A stretch of 46,824 bases of DNA from JBFMGD01 sp040751775 (GCA_040751775.1 JBFMGD010000020.1:1-46824); one strand, 5' to 3'; numbered from the stretch's first letter, positions 1 through 7,540 are shown. The notes: generated by a model from the letters alone, not told the origin. Numbers and translations: made by a program.

Positions 1-98
1 TTTAAGGTTTGCGCTACCCGGATGAAAACTTCCGACTTGTGATCGAGCATTTCATACCCCCCCCCTCGCCCTTCAGTATAACCGAGGTCTAATTTATT

Positions 99-125
99 TG
101 GGACAAGGAACCGTGCCCTGTCCCA
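99..125. repeat. Imperfect inverted repeat, GGGACAAGG family
   Basis: TGGGACA (99-105) and TGTCCCA (119-125) form perfect arms around a core that extends the stem with one mismatch. It shares the GGGACAAGG motif with the long hairpin at 12289-12328, so it looks like a dispersed palindrome and not a gene-specific terminator. The rest of bases 1-155 holds no gene that I can see, only a C-rich stretch near 57-66. Confidence 0.5.
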
Positions 126-155
126 TTTCGCCTAATCGCCGGAGGCCTTGCCCTT

Positions 156-692
156 TTAACCGGTGTGCGTCTGGTAAATCAGCCGTTTTTCTTCCCTGGA
201 AATTAACCTGTTGATCAGCCAGGCCATGATCAGAATGCCGGCCAGGCTGAGCAGCCAGCGGGTGGCGGCGAAGGTGAGGCCCAGTGAAGTAACTTCAAAT
301 AAAAACATGGGCACTTTCATCGTCGACCAGGCTCCCAGGAAAATAATGATATTTGAGAACGAGGCCCCTTTCTTGATCATCATGCCGGCGACCGGAAATG
401 CGGCATAGAGGGGGCCGGCGGCGGCTATACCTAAGAATATTACCAGCAGCGCCCCTTTGACCCCGGTGTTTTCACCGAAATTCTTGGTCACTGTTTCGCG
501 GGGCACCCAAACGTCGAGCAACCCCATCAACACAAAGATAGGCGGCAGGACGTAAAACATGTGGGCAAAATGACCAACGGTATTTTGCACAACCGACAGC
601 GCAAGCTCGGGGCGCGTGATCAGCAGAACCGCGTTGACCTGGATTACCAGGATCAGCAGAATAAAGGGTTTTAACTTTGTTATTTTTTTCAT
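156..692 (-). CDS. Half-size permease (DUF318/ArsP-like), second subunit
   Basis: This is a 178-residue integral membrane protein with about five hydrophobic segments. The conserved-looking block GPLYAAFPVAGMMIKKGA (about residues 93-110) followed by FLGAWSTMKVPM resembles the Gly/Pro-rich core of the DUF318/ArsP_1 predicted permeases. Members of that family are normally 300-350 residues with two related halves, so this looks like one half encoded on its own. Its start codon overlaps the stop of the upstream gene by four bases (ATGA type), which implies translational coupling and a heterodimer. Substrate unknown: relatives have been linked to organoarsenical efflux, but nothing here proves that. 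The PadR gene lies upstream in the same direction. Confidence 0.7.
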   Translation of the reverse strand: MKKITKLKPFILLILVIQVNAVLLITRPELALSVVQNTVGHFAHMFYVLPPIFVLMGLLDVWVPRETVTKNFGENTGVKGALLVIFLGIAAAGPLYAAFPVAGMMIKKGASFSNIIIFLGAWSTMKVPMFLFEVTSLGLTFAATRWLLSLAGILIMAWLINRLISREEKRLIYQTHTG

Positions 693-1168
693 AGCAGGAT
701 CACTCCGATCACCAGGGCGACGACAAAGGAAAACAGGTAGCTGAACAGGTTCCGTAATAGCGTCGCTTTCCGGCCAAAATATTTAATTTCCAGGGGAGCG
801 GTGATTATACCGACCATCATCAGGGTGGAAACGAAAACAGCAATTTGCATAATGCCCGCTCCCTGGACAAGCAGTGAGGCAGCCAGGGGAAAGGCGATAA
901 AGGCGGGGATCAGGGTTATCGCCCCGATGATCGACGCGCTGATCATGCCAACAAAGCCTGATCCGCCGCCGATTAACCGGGCAATCAAATCAGGATTGAG
1001 CAGCGTCAGCGCCAGTCCCATCAGCGCCAGAATGCCGGCCATTACCGGAAACAGGTTCCAGAAGGAGTGGAGTGCTTTCAGCAGGGCTTGTTTGGTTTTG
1101 GCACGATCTTTGATAAAAGAGAGAATGAGAAGTACCGCCGCCAGGATATATAATATTGCTTCAAACAT
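689..1168 (-). CDS. Half-size permease (DUF318/ArsP-like), first subunit
   Basis: This is a 159-residue membrane protein with four to five hydrophobic helices. It begins with an N-terminal anchor (MFEAILYILAAVLLILSF), then a short basic loop (KDRAKTKQALLKA). The segment AFIAFPLAASLLVQGAG (about residues 90-106) parallels the AAFPVAGMMIKKGA block of its partner, which supports the idea that the two genes encode the two halves of one transporter. It sits between the PadR gene (25 bases upstream) and the second subunit (4-base overlap), so the three are probably one minus-strand operon. The assignment rests on the pattern of membrane segments and the paired blocks, and the substrate cannot be read from the sequence. 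Confidence 0.68.
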   Translation of the reverse strand: MFEAILYILAAVLLILSFIKDRAKTKQALLKALHSFWNLFPVMAGILALMGLALTLLNPDLIARLIGGGSGFVGMISASIIGAITLIPAFIAFPLAASLLVQGAGIMQIAVFVSTLMMVGIITAPLEIKYFGRKATLLRNLFSYLFSFVVALVIGVILL

Positions 1169-1193
1169 CGTTCAAGCCTCCTTTGAGTTGGAT

Positions 1194-1583
1194 TTAGCTT
1201 TCCCGGCCGGGGAAACTATCCTGGTAACGTTGCAGGAAAACGGCTAACCTGTTCATATTTGTTTTAATCGTTTCAGCCCAGTGATGAATCAACGCTTCTC
1301 CTGACTGGGTAACCCGGTAGCGGCGCCTGGCCGGTCCGCCGCCGCCGGTTTCCCACTCGGAGGAGACGTGCCCTTTTTCCTCCAGGCGGCGCAGGTTTCG
1401 GTAAACCAGGCCGGGGTCTGCGCCTTCGCCGAATCCGAATTCAGTCAGGCTTTCCAAAAGCTCATAACCGTGCGCCGGTTTTCGATAGAGCAGCAATAAC
1501 AGGCAGGGGACGACGAAGCGCTCCATCCTGGCTCCGCCGCTGCAGGGACAGGTGCCTTGCCGGCTCACTTCGTGATTGCACAT
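1194..1583 (-). CDS. PadR-family transcriptional regulator
   Basis: This is a 129-residue winged-helix repressor of the PadR family. The segments LLLLLYRKPAHGYELLESL (recognition-helix region) and DPGLVYRNLRRLEEKGHV with WETGGGGPARRRYRVTQSG (wing) are typical. Before the winged helix there is a Cys/His-rich leader, MCNHEVSRQGTCPCSGGARMERF, with Cys2, His4, Cys12 and Cys14. It could bind a metal or thiol-reactive ligand, which is inference. An internal Met20 is an alternative start that would drop these residues. It is the first gene of a minus-strand operon with the two half permeases and probably controls them together with itself. Inverted repeats fill the region upstream (1635-1754). Confidence 0.85.
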   Translation of the reverse strand: MCNHEVSRQGTCPCSGGARMERFVVPCLLLLLYRKPAHGYELLESLTEFGFGEGADPGLVYRNLRRLEEKGHVSSEWETGGGGPARRRYRVTQSGEALIHHWAETIKTNMNRLAVFLQRYQDSFPGRES

Positions 1584-1634
1584 AAGCGAACATCCTTTCC
1601 TCTCTTATTTTGTAAAGCGGCACCGCGGCAGTGA

Positions 1635-1670
1635 CAGGGTCATGCCGGCGCTACTATGGCATGACTCCTG
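1635..1670. promoter_or_regulatory. Dyad between padR and azlC
   Basis: CAGGGTCATGCC (1635-1646) pairs with GGCATGACTCCTG (1658-1670) with one bulged base across an 11-base loop. It lies in the divergent padR/azlC intergenic region and could be an operator for either side. No T-run follows it, so it is not an obvious terminator. Confidence 0.45.
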
Positions 1671-1689
1671 TATATGTCACACGCATATA
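1671..1689. promoter_or_regulatory. Candidate PadR operator (TATATG-N7-CATATA)
   Basis: This is a perfect 6-base inverted repeat with a 7-base spacer, about 90 bases upstream of the padR start. PadR-family operators are often ATGT/ACAT-type dyads in AT-rich DNA next to their own gene. Assignment to this regulator is inference from position and symmetry. Confidence 0.4.
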
Positions 1690-1729
1690 GATGCACTACG
1701 ATAATATCACGTCTCTTTTTCTTGGGCAA

Positions 1730-1754
1730 CCTTTTTTCATCTCTTGAAAAAAGG
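1730..1754. repeat. Perfect 9-bp inverted repeat upstream of azlC
   Basis: CCTTTTTTC (1730-1738) and GAAAAAAGG (1746-1754) are perfect complements around a 7-base loop, ending 57 bases before azlC. It could be an operator or, in RNA, a weak hairpin. No regulator for azlCD (such as an Lrp-type AzlB) is encoded next to it. Confidence 0.4.
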
Positions 1755-1811
1755 ATTTACGGCGCAGATCGCGAATAATCAAAAACGCTGCGGTAATCCA
1801 AAGGGGTTCTC

Positions 1812-2543
1812 ATGACCACTATCTTTAGCCAAGAAACGATCAGCGAATTCAGACGCGGCGCGGCCGGAGCCGTTCCGATCATAATGGGCTATATTCCGAT
1901 CGGTTTTGCCTTCGGTGTACTGGCTGCTGAGTCAGGCATCGGCCTGGCGGGCGCGGTGGCGATGTCCGTTTTTGTCTACGCCGGCTCGTCGCAGTTTATC
2001 GCTCTCGGTTTGATCGAAAGCGGCGCCGCGGTGTCCGCTCTCGGCCTGACTGTATTCCTGGTAAATCTGCGCCATATGCTCATGAGCGCCTCCCTGGCTC
2101 CCTACCTGGGCCGTTTTAAAGGATGGCAGCAGGCTCTTTTCAGTTATGAGTTGACCGACGAATCTTTTGGTGTACATAGCGCAGCCCTGCGGAGCCGGAT
2201 TAACCCTTCTCCTACCCGCATGATCTCCCTGAATATGTGCGCCCAGTTATCCTGGGTCGGCAGCAGCGCGGCCGGGGCCTGGGTGGGCAGCCGGCTGTTT
2301 TTCGATACCGCTGTTTTCGGGCTCGATTATGCGCTGCCGGCCATGTTCATTGCTTTGCTGGTTTTGCAGGTGGAAAGCCGGCGCCACTTGTGCATCGCCC
2401 TGCTGGCCGCCGCTTTATCTGTTACGCTCTACCTGGCCGGAGCGGGGCAATGGCACCTGATCCTGGCCACGCTGGTGACAGCGACGGTGGGGCTGCTTAC
2501 GGAGAAAATACCGGGCCGGGCTGCCGGAAGGGAGCAATCATAA
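1812..2543 (+). CDS. azlC: AzlC-family branched-chain amino acid exporter, large subunit
   Basis: This 243-residue membrane protein forms with AzlD a two-subunit exporter for branched-chain amino acids and analogues. Family signatures visible are the N-terminal GAAGAVPIIMGYIPIGFAFG (about residues 16-35), VYAGSSQFIALGLI (55-68) and VNLRHMLMSASLAPYL (84-99). Length and the seven or so hydrophobic segments are normal for AzlC. The start is supported by AAGGGG ten bases upstream of the ATG. azlD follows after only five bases, so the two are co-transcribed. The neighbouring padR operon runs the other way. Confidence 0.92.
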   Translation: MTTIFSQETISEFRRGAAGAVPIIMGYIPIGFAFGVLAAESGIGLAGAVAMSVFVYAGSSQFIALGLIESGAAVSALGLTVFLVNLRHMLMSASLAPYLGRFKGWQQALFSYELTDESFGVHSAALRSRINPSPTRMISLNMCAQLSWVGSSAAGAWVGSRLFFDTAVFGLDYALPAMFIALLVLQVESRRHLCIALLAAALSVTLYLAGAGQWHLILATLVTATVGLLTEKIPGRAAGREQS

Positions 2544-2548
2544 AGTAG

Positions 2549-2869
2549 ATGGAGCAGCTGTTTATCCCGATCCTGGTGATGTCGTTTGTCACATACCTGC
2601 CGCGAGTGATGCCGGTGCTTTTGCTTTCCCGGCGCAATCTCCCCGCACCGCTTGTCAGCTGGCTTTCCTATATTCCGGTGACCGTTCTGGCCGCCTTGTT
2701 GGGCCCGGTTCTCTTAACCCCGGGCGGCAAACTGGAGTTATTACCGGCTCAGAACCAGGTTTTATGGGTATCGGTTCCGGTTTTTCTGGTAGCCTATTTT
2801 ACCCGCAACCTCTTTGCCACGGTGTTGTCGGGGATGGGTTTAATCGCCTTGTGGCGCTGCCTGTTCTAG
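2549..2869 (+). CDS. azlD: AzlD-family branched-chain amino acid exporter, small subunit
   Basis: This is a 106-residue protein with four hydrophobic helices, the usual size of AzlD. The N-terminal pattern ILVMSFVTYLPRVMPVLLL, with a TYLPR-type motif, and the later SWLSYIPVTVLAALLGP are characteristic. It partners AzlC encoded immediately upstream. There is no clear terminator after it. The next gene begins 319 bases downstream behind its own promoter. Confidence 0.9.
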   Translation: MEQLFIPILVMSFVTYLPRVMPVLLLSRRNLPAPLVSWLSYIPVTVLAALLGPVLLTPGGKLELLPAQNQVLWVSVPVFLVAYFTRNLFATVLSGMGLIALWRCLF

Positions 2870-2909
2870 CTTTGGTGCCCGCAACCCAGTTTCTCCAATA
2901 ACGCATTCA

Positions 2910-2938
2910 TTGACCCGGTTGGACGGACCTGTTATAAT
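2910..2938 (+). promoter_or_regulatory. Sigma-A type promoter, aldehyde oxidoreductase unit
   Basis: TTGACC (2910-2915), a 17-base spacer and TATAAT (2933-2938) make a near-consensus vegetative promoter. The expected start near 2945 gives a leader of about 240 bases before the oxidoreductase gene. I looked in that leader for a molybdenum/tungsten-cofactor riboswitch and could not recognise one. The only clear structure is the hairpin at 2991-3020. Confidence 0.65.
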
Positions 2939-2990
2939 AGAAGATAGAATAGTCAGTAAAATTAGAAACCTGGTTCGCCTGCAGATGATA

Positions 2991-3020
2991 GGGACAGACC
3001 TGTGCTTGCAGGTCTGCCCC
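2991..3020. repeat. Palindromic hairpin in the aor leader
   Basis: CAGACCTG (2995-3002) and CAGGTCTG (3009-3016) are perfect arms around TGCTTG. GGG and CCC extend the stem across an A/C mismatch. There is no downstream T-run. It resembles dispersed GGGACAG-type palindromes rather than a terminator. Confidence 0.45.
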
Positions 3021-3188
3021 CTGACCTTATTCCCACTTGTTCTCATGTCGCTCCAGCTCTCAGTGACGCAGTAAGCGTGAAAAATAAAGCGAAATTGGTG
3101 TGCTATTTAATTGTCCGCCATCGTACCTTGTACAAAGTGTCCCGGATCCTAAGGTTTATAACAAACCCTTAAAAAAGGAGGAAGATGT

Positions 3189-4928
3189 ATGGGCAAATTT
3201 GTGAGGGTGAACATGTCGGAGAAAATGGTAACTGTGGAGCCTGTGCCGGACAAGTGCCTCGGTAAAGGCGGGCGCTGGCTAACCTCAACGCTGATCAGCG
3301 ACGAGGTGCCGGCGGACTGCCATCCCCTGGGGCCGAACAACAAGGTTGTGTTCGCGCCGGGTATCGTTACCGGCACCAGCGCGCCGAATACGGGCCGTAT
3401 CTCCGTGGGCGGAAAGTCGCCGCTGACCGGCGGGATTAAAGAAGCCAATGCAGGCACGCCTTTTTCTCAGAAAATGGCCCGCATGGGGATCGCCGCCCTG
3501 GTGATTGAGGGCCTGGTTAACGACAACAGCCGCTGGCTGTTGAAGCTGGGTGTCGACGGCGGTGAACTGATTCCGGCGGAGGATTTGAAGTGGAAAGGCA
3601 CCTACGAGGCGGCCCGGCAGTTGTGGGCCAGTTACGGTGAAAAAACCGCCTTCATGTTAAACGGGCCGGCCGGTGAAGCGAAGATGGCCATGGCCGGTGT
3701 TGCCTTCAACGACACTGAAGGCCGCCCCGCCCGCTATGCCGGACGAGGCGGCCTGGGGGCGGTCCTGGGCAGCAAGGGCATAAAAGCGATAGTTTTGGAC
3801 GACGCCGGCGCTCCCGGCATAAGCTACGCCGATCAGGAGATGTTCAAGGAAGGGCAGCGTAAACTGGTCGAGGCCATTCAAACGCACGCTGTAACCAAGA
3901 AGGGCGGCGCCCTGAACAGCTACGGCACCGCCGTGTTGGTAAATATCCTCAACGAGGCCGGCGGCCTGCCGACCAACAATTTCCGCAGCGGTGTTTTTGA
4001 GGGCGCCCAGAAGATCTCCGGCGAAGCCCTTGCCGAGGCGGCCCAGAAACGGGGCGGTGCCGGCACGATGGGCCACAGTTGCCATCCGGGCTGCATTATC
4101 CGCTGCTCCAACGTCTACGCCAGGGAAGACGGCAGTGAGCATGTTTCCTGCATCGAGTATGAGTCGGCCTGGTCACTGGGAGCGAATTGCGGGATCGACA
4201 ACCTGGATCATATAGCCGAACTGGTCCGGCTTTGCAACGATCTCGGCGTCGATACGATCGAGGCGGGCGTGATGCTCGGCGTGGCCATGGAAGCGGGCCT
4301 GGCCGAGTTCGGTGACGGTCCGGCCGCGATTAAACTGCTGCAGGAGATCGGCTCCCGCACCCCCCTGGGCCATATCCTGGGCCAGGGCGCCCAGTTTACC
4401 GGCGAGGCGTACGGCATCACCCGCATCCCCACGGTAAAGCGACAGGGGATGCCGGCCTACGAGCCCCGGGCGGTAAAAGGGATCGGTGTAACCTATATTA
4501 CCTCTCCCATGGGTGCGGACCATACCGCCGGCTACACGATCGCCCCGGAAATACTGGCGGTCGGCGGCCAGGCCGCACCGCTGGATAAGACCGATAAAGT
4601 GGCTCTCTCCAAGGCCTTCCAGGAGACGACCGCCTTTATCGATGCCAGCGGCTATTGCCTGTTTATCGCTTTCCCGATTCTTGATATCCCGAGCGGCTTT
4701 GAAGGGATGGTTCAGACGATCAACGGGATGCTCGGCACAGCCTACACCGGGGAGGATGTCGGCGCTATCGGCAAGGAGATTCTCAAGATGGAGAAGGATT
4801 TCAACAGCCGGGCCGGGTTAACCGCGGCTGCGGACCGCCCGCCGGAGTTTATGCGCTACGAGAAACTCCCGCCGCATAATCAAGTTTTTGATATTACCGA
4901 CGAGGAGCTGGATGCATTCTGGAGTTGA
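3189..4928 (+). CDS. aor: Aldehyde:ferredoxin oxidoreductase (tungsten enzyme)
   Basis: This 579-residue protein oxidises aldehydes to acids with ferredoxin, or runs in reverse, using a tungsten (or molybdenum) bis-pterin and one 4Fe-4S cluster. The N-terminal pterin-binding domain shows GIVTGTSAPNTGRISVGGKS (about residues 58-77) and GGIKEANAGTPFSQKMARMG. The cluster ligands appear as C298-x3-C302-x3-C306, in SCHPGCIIRCSNVY, plus the cysteine in SGYCLFI (about 488). The Pyrococcus enzyme has C-x2-C-x3-C. DTIEAGVMLGVAMEAGLAEF is another family block. AAGGAGG seven bases before ATG fixes the start. A MoaD-like gene overlaps the 3' end, fitting local supply of the pterin cofactor's dithiolene sulfur. 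The physiological aldehyde is unknown. Confidence 0.93.
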   Translation: MGKFVRVNMSEKMVTVEPVPDKCLGKGGRWLTSTLISDEVPADCHPLGPNNKVVFAPGIVTGTSAPNTGRISVGGKSPLTGGIKEANAGTPFSQKMARMGIAALVIEGLVNDNSRWLLKLGVDGGELIPAEDLKWKGTYEAARQLWASYGEKTAFMLNGPAGEAKMAMAGVAFNDTEGRPARYAGRGGLGAVLGSKGIKAIVLDDAGAPGISYADQEMFKEGQRKLVEAIQTHAVTKKGGALNSYGTAVLVNILNEAGGLPTNNFRSGVFEGAQKISGEALAEAAQKRGGAGTMGHSCHPGCIIRCSNVYAREDGSEHVSCIEYESAWSLGANCGIDNLDHIAELVRLCNDLGVDTIEAGVMLGVAMEAGLAEFGDGPAAIKLLQEIGSRTPLGHILGQGAQFTGEAYGITRIPTVKRQGMPAYEPRAVKGIGVTYITSPMGADHTAGYTIAPEILAVGGQAAPLDKTDKVALSKAFQETTAFIDASGYCLFIAFPILDIPSGFEGMVQTINGMLGTAYTGEDVGAIGKEILKMEKDFNSRAGLTAAADRPPEFMRYEKLPPHNQVFDITDEELDAFWS

Positions 4929-5167
4929 TTAGCGTCACGGTGGTGCTTTACGCTACCTTGGGCCGCTATCATCCGGAGGGAAGCGGCACGGCGCCTTTTT
5001 CGGTAAAGCTTAAACCGGGCGTCGTTGTTGACGATTTGCTCACTTACCTGGGAATCAGCCAGGGAGAGGCCAAACAGGTCTTTAGCGGGCACCTGAGCCG
5101 TCCCGGTAGCTACCGGCTGCAAGATGGAGAGCGGGTAGCGATTTTCCCTCCGATCGCGGGCGGATGA
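4925..5167 (+). CDS. MoaD/ThiS-family sulfur-carrier protein
   Basis: This is an 80-residue ubiquitin-fold protein ending in PPIAGG. The terminal Gly-Gly is the residue pair adenylated and thiocarboxylated in MoaD, the small subunit of molybdopterin synthase. The internal pattern LKPGVVVDDLLTYLGIS and the final DGERVAIFPPIAGG are typical. The likely start is TTG at 4925, overlapping the oxidoreductase stop by four bases (TTGA). No ATG fits the frame, because the ATG at 4912 is out of frame and soon stops. Coupling to the upstream gene suggests a dedicated carrier for that enzyme's tungstopterin, as seen with many AOR genes. A ThiS-like role cannot be excluded from sequence alone. Confidence 0.85.
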   Translation: MISVTVVLYATLGRYHPEGSGTAPFSVKLKPGVVVDDLLTYLGISQGEAKQVFSGHLSRPGSYRLQDGERVAIFPPIAGG

Positions 5168-5184
5168 AGTAGAACTTCTCCTCG

Positions 5185-5220
5185 ACGCTGTCGGGGTTGC
5201 TCCCCGGCAGCGTTATTTCT
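5185..5220 (+). terminator. Terminator-like hairpin after moaD
   Basis: ACGCTGTCGGGG (5185-5196) pairs with CCCCGGCAGCGT (5202-5213) with one G-T pair and a 5-base loop, then TATTTCT. The stem is strong but the T-tract is interrupted. Position 18 bases after the moaD stop supports termination of the aor-moaD unit. Confidence 0.65.
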
Positions 5221-5237
5221 GGAGACGACTGTTTTCC

Positions 5238-5265
5238 TTGACTTTGAGGAGTAACAGTATACAAT
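5238..5265 (+). promoter_or_regulatory. Candidate hut promoter
   Basis: TTGACT (5238-5243), a 16-base spacer and TACAAT (5260-5265) form a plausible sigma-A promoter. Transcription from about 5272 would include the hairpin terminator at 5337-5370 before hutH, giving a 130-base leader. Confidence 0.6.
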
Positions 5266-5336
5266 GTAATCAGAATTATTGAACTTACTAAGGTACTCAA
5301 AAATCACCTGTTGCTCAGAGACGTTAGCCAAAGAGG

Positions 5337-5370
5337 GAGCACTGGGACAAAATCCCACGTGCTCTTTTTT
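5337..5370 (+). terminator. Leader terminator upstream of hutH (candidate HutP attenuator)
   Basis: GAGCACTGGGA (5337-5347) pairs with TCCCACGTGCTC (5353-5364) with one bulged C, followed directly by six T. This is a textbook intrinsic terminator only 33 bases before hutH and downstream of the promoter at 5238-5265, so it would stop hut transcription unless relieved. In B. subtilis, HutP with histidine and Mg2+ binds NAG triplets spaced by four bases and prevents such termination. Here GAG (5318-5320), ACGT, TAG (5325-5327) shows that spacing just upstream, with further AAG and GAG triplets following at imperfect spacing. A hutP gene is present downstream of hutH. Regulation by HutP is inference. 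Confidence 0.7.
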
Positions 5371-5402
5371 ATATTACCGGGAGGAGATGATCGTATAATA
5401 GC

Positions 5403-6947
5403 ATGAAACAGACGGAAATAATGGGTGAACCGGTTGTCGTCAGCGGGGAGGGTTTGACGCTGGAAGAGGTTACCCGGGTTGCTCGCCGGTGGTGCCCGGT
5501 GACCCTGGATCCGGCCTCCCTGGAGCGAATTGCGGCCTCCCGGGCGATGTTGGAGAAACTTGTGGCTGAGGAGAGGGTGGTTTACGGCATTACCACCGGC
5601 TTCGGCCGTTTCAGCGATGTGCTCATCTCCCGCGAGGATGCCGTTCAACTGCAGAAAAACTTAATCGCCAGCCACGCCGCCGCGGTGGGTGATCCCCTGC
5701 CGACAGAAGTAGCACGCGGGGCGATCTTGCTGCGCATAAACGCCCTGGCCAAGGGCTGTTCAGGGGTTCGCCTCCTGATCGTAGAGCGGTTGGCTGAGCT
5801 GTTGAATAAAGGGGTCACGCCGGTGATTCCGGGCCAGGGTTCCCTGGGAGCCAGCGGAGACCTGGCGCCTTTGTCTCACCTGGCCCTGGTTTTGACCGGC
5901 CAGGGTGAGGCGTATTACCGCGGCCGCCGGTTGGACGGGGCGGCAGCCCTGGCGGAGGCGGGTATTGAACCGGTGACGCTGCGGGAGAAGGAAGGCTTGG
6001 CTTTAATTAACGGGACTCAGATCATGTCTGCGCTCGGCTCGCTGGCCCTATGGGATTCACTGAATTTATTAAAGGCGGCCCAGATCACGGCCGCGCTGAC
6101 CCTGGAAGCCCAGCTGGCGGTAGCGGACGCCTTTGACCCGCTGATTGCCCGGGTTCGCCCGCACCGGGGGCATTTACGGACTGCGGAAAATATGCGCCGC
6201 CTGCTCGAAGAGAGCGCCCTGATCGGTTCTGATGGCGGGAAAGTGCAGGATGCCTACAGCCTGCGCTGCATCCCCCAGGTGCATGGCGCTACCGCTGATG
6301 CCCTGGAATATGTGCAGAGTATTCTCGATGTGGAGATCAATGCCGTGACCGACAACCCTTTGCTGTTTGCGGAAGAAAACAGGGTTCTTTCGGGCGGTAA
6401 CTTTCACGGCCAGCCCCTGGCCCAGGCGATGGATTTCCTGGCTATCGCGGTGGCGGAGTTGGGCAGTATCTCCGAGCGGCGAGTGGAGCGGCTGATCAAC
6501 CCGGCTTTAAGCGGCGGCCTGCCGCCGTTTCTGATCAACGGGGGCGGCCTGAACTCCGGTTTGATGATCGCGCAGTATACTGCGGCTTCCCTGGTCAGTG
6601 AGAACAAGGTTCTCTGTCATCCGGCCAGTGTTGACTCCATTCCTTCCTCGGCCAACCAGGAAGACCATGTCAGCATGGGTGCCACCGCCGCCCGCAAAGC
6701 GCGCCAGGTGGTGGAAAATGTGGGCCGGGTGATCGGGATTGAGCTGCTTACCGCGTGCCAGGCGATCGGTTTCCGGGACCCCGCGAAACTGGGCCGGGGT
6801 ACGTCAGTCGCCTACCGGCTGCTGCGGAAAGAGGTCGGCTTCGTGGAGCAGGACCGGGTACTCTATCCTCTGATCAACGCTGCTGTTGCCCTGGTAAGGG
6901 ACGGCCGCCTAGTGGAGGCGGTAGAGAAAGAGGTTTGCCTGAGCTGA
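5403..6947 (+). CDS. hutH: Histidine ammonia-lyase
   Basis: HutH deaminates L-histidine to trans-urocanate, the first step of histidine catabolism, in the cytosol as a homotetramer. The protein is 514 residues, normal for the family. GSLGASGDLAPLSHLAL (about residues 146-162) carries the Ala150-Ser151-Gly152 triad that cyclises to the MIO prosthetic group. YGITTGFGRF (about 60-69) supplies the catalytic loop tyrosine, and QDAYSLRCIPQVHGA and TDNPLLF are further family blocks. The nearest Shine-Dalgarno, GGAGGAG, is 16 bases from the chosen ATG. An in-frame ATG six codons in (5421) is an alternative. hutP follows after about 75 bases. Its leader carries an intrinsic terminator, so expression is probably controlled by antitermination. 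Confidence 0.96.
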   Translation: MKQTEIMGEPVVVSGEGLTLEEVTRVARRWCPVTLDPASLERIAASRAMLEKLVAEERVVYGITTGFGRFSDVLISREDAVQLQKNLIASHAAAVGDPLPTEVARGAILLRINALAKGCSGVRLLIVERLAELLNKGVTPVIPGQGSLGASGDLAPLSHLALVLTGQGEAYYRGRRLDGAAALAEAGIEPVTLREKEGLALINGTQIMSALGSLALWDSLNLLKAAQITAALTLEAQLAVADAFDPLIARVRPHRGHLRTAENMRRLLEESALIGSDGGKVQDAYSLRCIPQVHGATADALEYVQSILDVEINAVTDNPLLFAEENRVLSGGNFHGQPLAQAMDFLAIAVAELGSISERRVERLINPALSGGLPPFLINGGGLNSGLMIAQYTAASLVSENKVLCHPASVDSIPSSANQEDHVSMGATAARKARQVVENVGRVIGIELLTACQAIGFRDPAKLGRGTSVAYRLLRKEVGFVEQDRVLYPLINAAVALVRDGRLVEAVEKEVCLS

Positions 6948-7022
6948 TTAAGAAAGGGTTGGTACGGTTTTCGCTAAATGATAAACTAAGGCTAGCGTGA
7001 TTCTCGAACCGGGAGGATGGCT

Positions 7023-7460
7023 ATGGAATATATCGGCAAGACGACAATTATGTTTGCTTTGGCCGGCGGGGAGATGGAGGATCGGTTCAAGCGCGATGCG
7101 GCGGCGGCGGGATTTTCCCTGATCAAAGGGCGAGTCGGCTCCATGAACACTGAAAAAATATTTGCCGCCGTGGAAACAGCCTCGCTGCGCGAAGGTCTGA
7201 TCCGGAAAGATTGCTACCGGGAAACCCATGCGCTCTACCATGCCACTCTCGACGCTTTTGTGGGAATTTGCCGCGGTCAACTGGGGCTGGGCAACATGCT
7301 GCGCACCGTGGGGCTGATTTTTGCCGTGGCCAAGGGACCGCGCAGTATTGACCAGCGGGATGACGGTGAATGGCTCGCCGTGGTTTTATACGGTACTATC
7401 GGCGCGCCGATCAAGGGATATGAGCATGAAACGATCGGTTTGGGAATCAACCACCTGTGA
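7023..7460 (+). CDS. hutP: HutP, histidine-dependent antiterminator
   Basis: HutP is a hexameric RNA-binding protein that, with L-histidine and Mg2+, binds the hut leader RNA and lets polymerase read through a terminator. The 145-residue protein matches the family across its length: KGRVGSMNTEKIFAAVETAS (about residues 37-56), CYRETHALYHATLDAF (about 65-80, with the metal-binding histidines), LRTVGLIFAVAKGP and the ending GTIGAPIKGYEHETIGLGIN. GGAGG at 7012-7016 favours ATG 7023 over ATG 7017, which abuts it. The gene follows hutH. In B. subtilis hutP comes first in the operon. Its target is most likely the hairpin at 5337-5370. Confidence 0.93.
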   Translation: MEYIGKTTIMFALAGGEMEDRFKRDAAAAGFSLIKGRVGSMNTEKIFAAVETASLREGLIRKDCYRETHALYHATLDAFVGICRGQLGLGNMLRTVGLIFAVAKGPRSIDQRDDGEWLAVVLYGTIGAPIKGYEHETIGLGINHL

Positions 7461-7540
7461 GAGGTGTAGCGTGGGACAAGCATTCCAGTAATCAGTGAAA
7501 ATGGCTTTTTGAAAAATTAATAACCTCCAGTTATGATTAA

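Noticed and set aside
2945..3188. Molybdenum/tungsten-cofactor riboswitch in the aor leader
   Set aside because: Such elements occur before cofactor and tungsten-enzyme genes, but the leader shows only one palindrome and none of the conserved riboswitch sequence that I know.
3657..4142. Long minus-strand open frames inside aor, hutI, fusion and flavoenzyme genes
   Set aside because: They are antisense shadows of GC-rich coding sequence, without binding sites or protein-like features.
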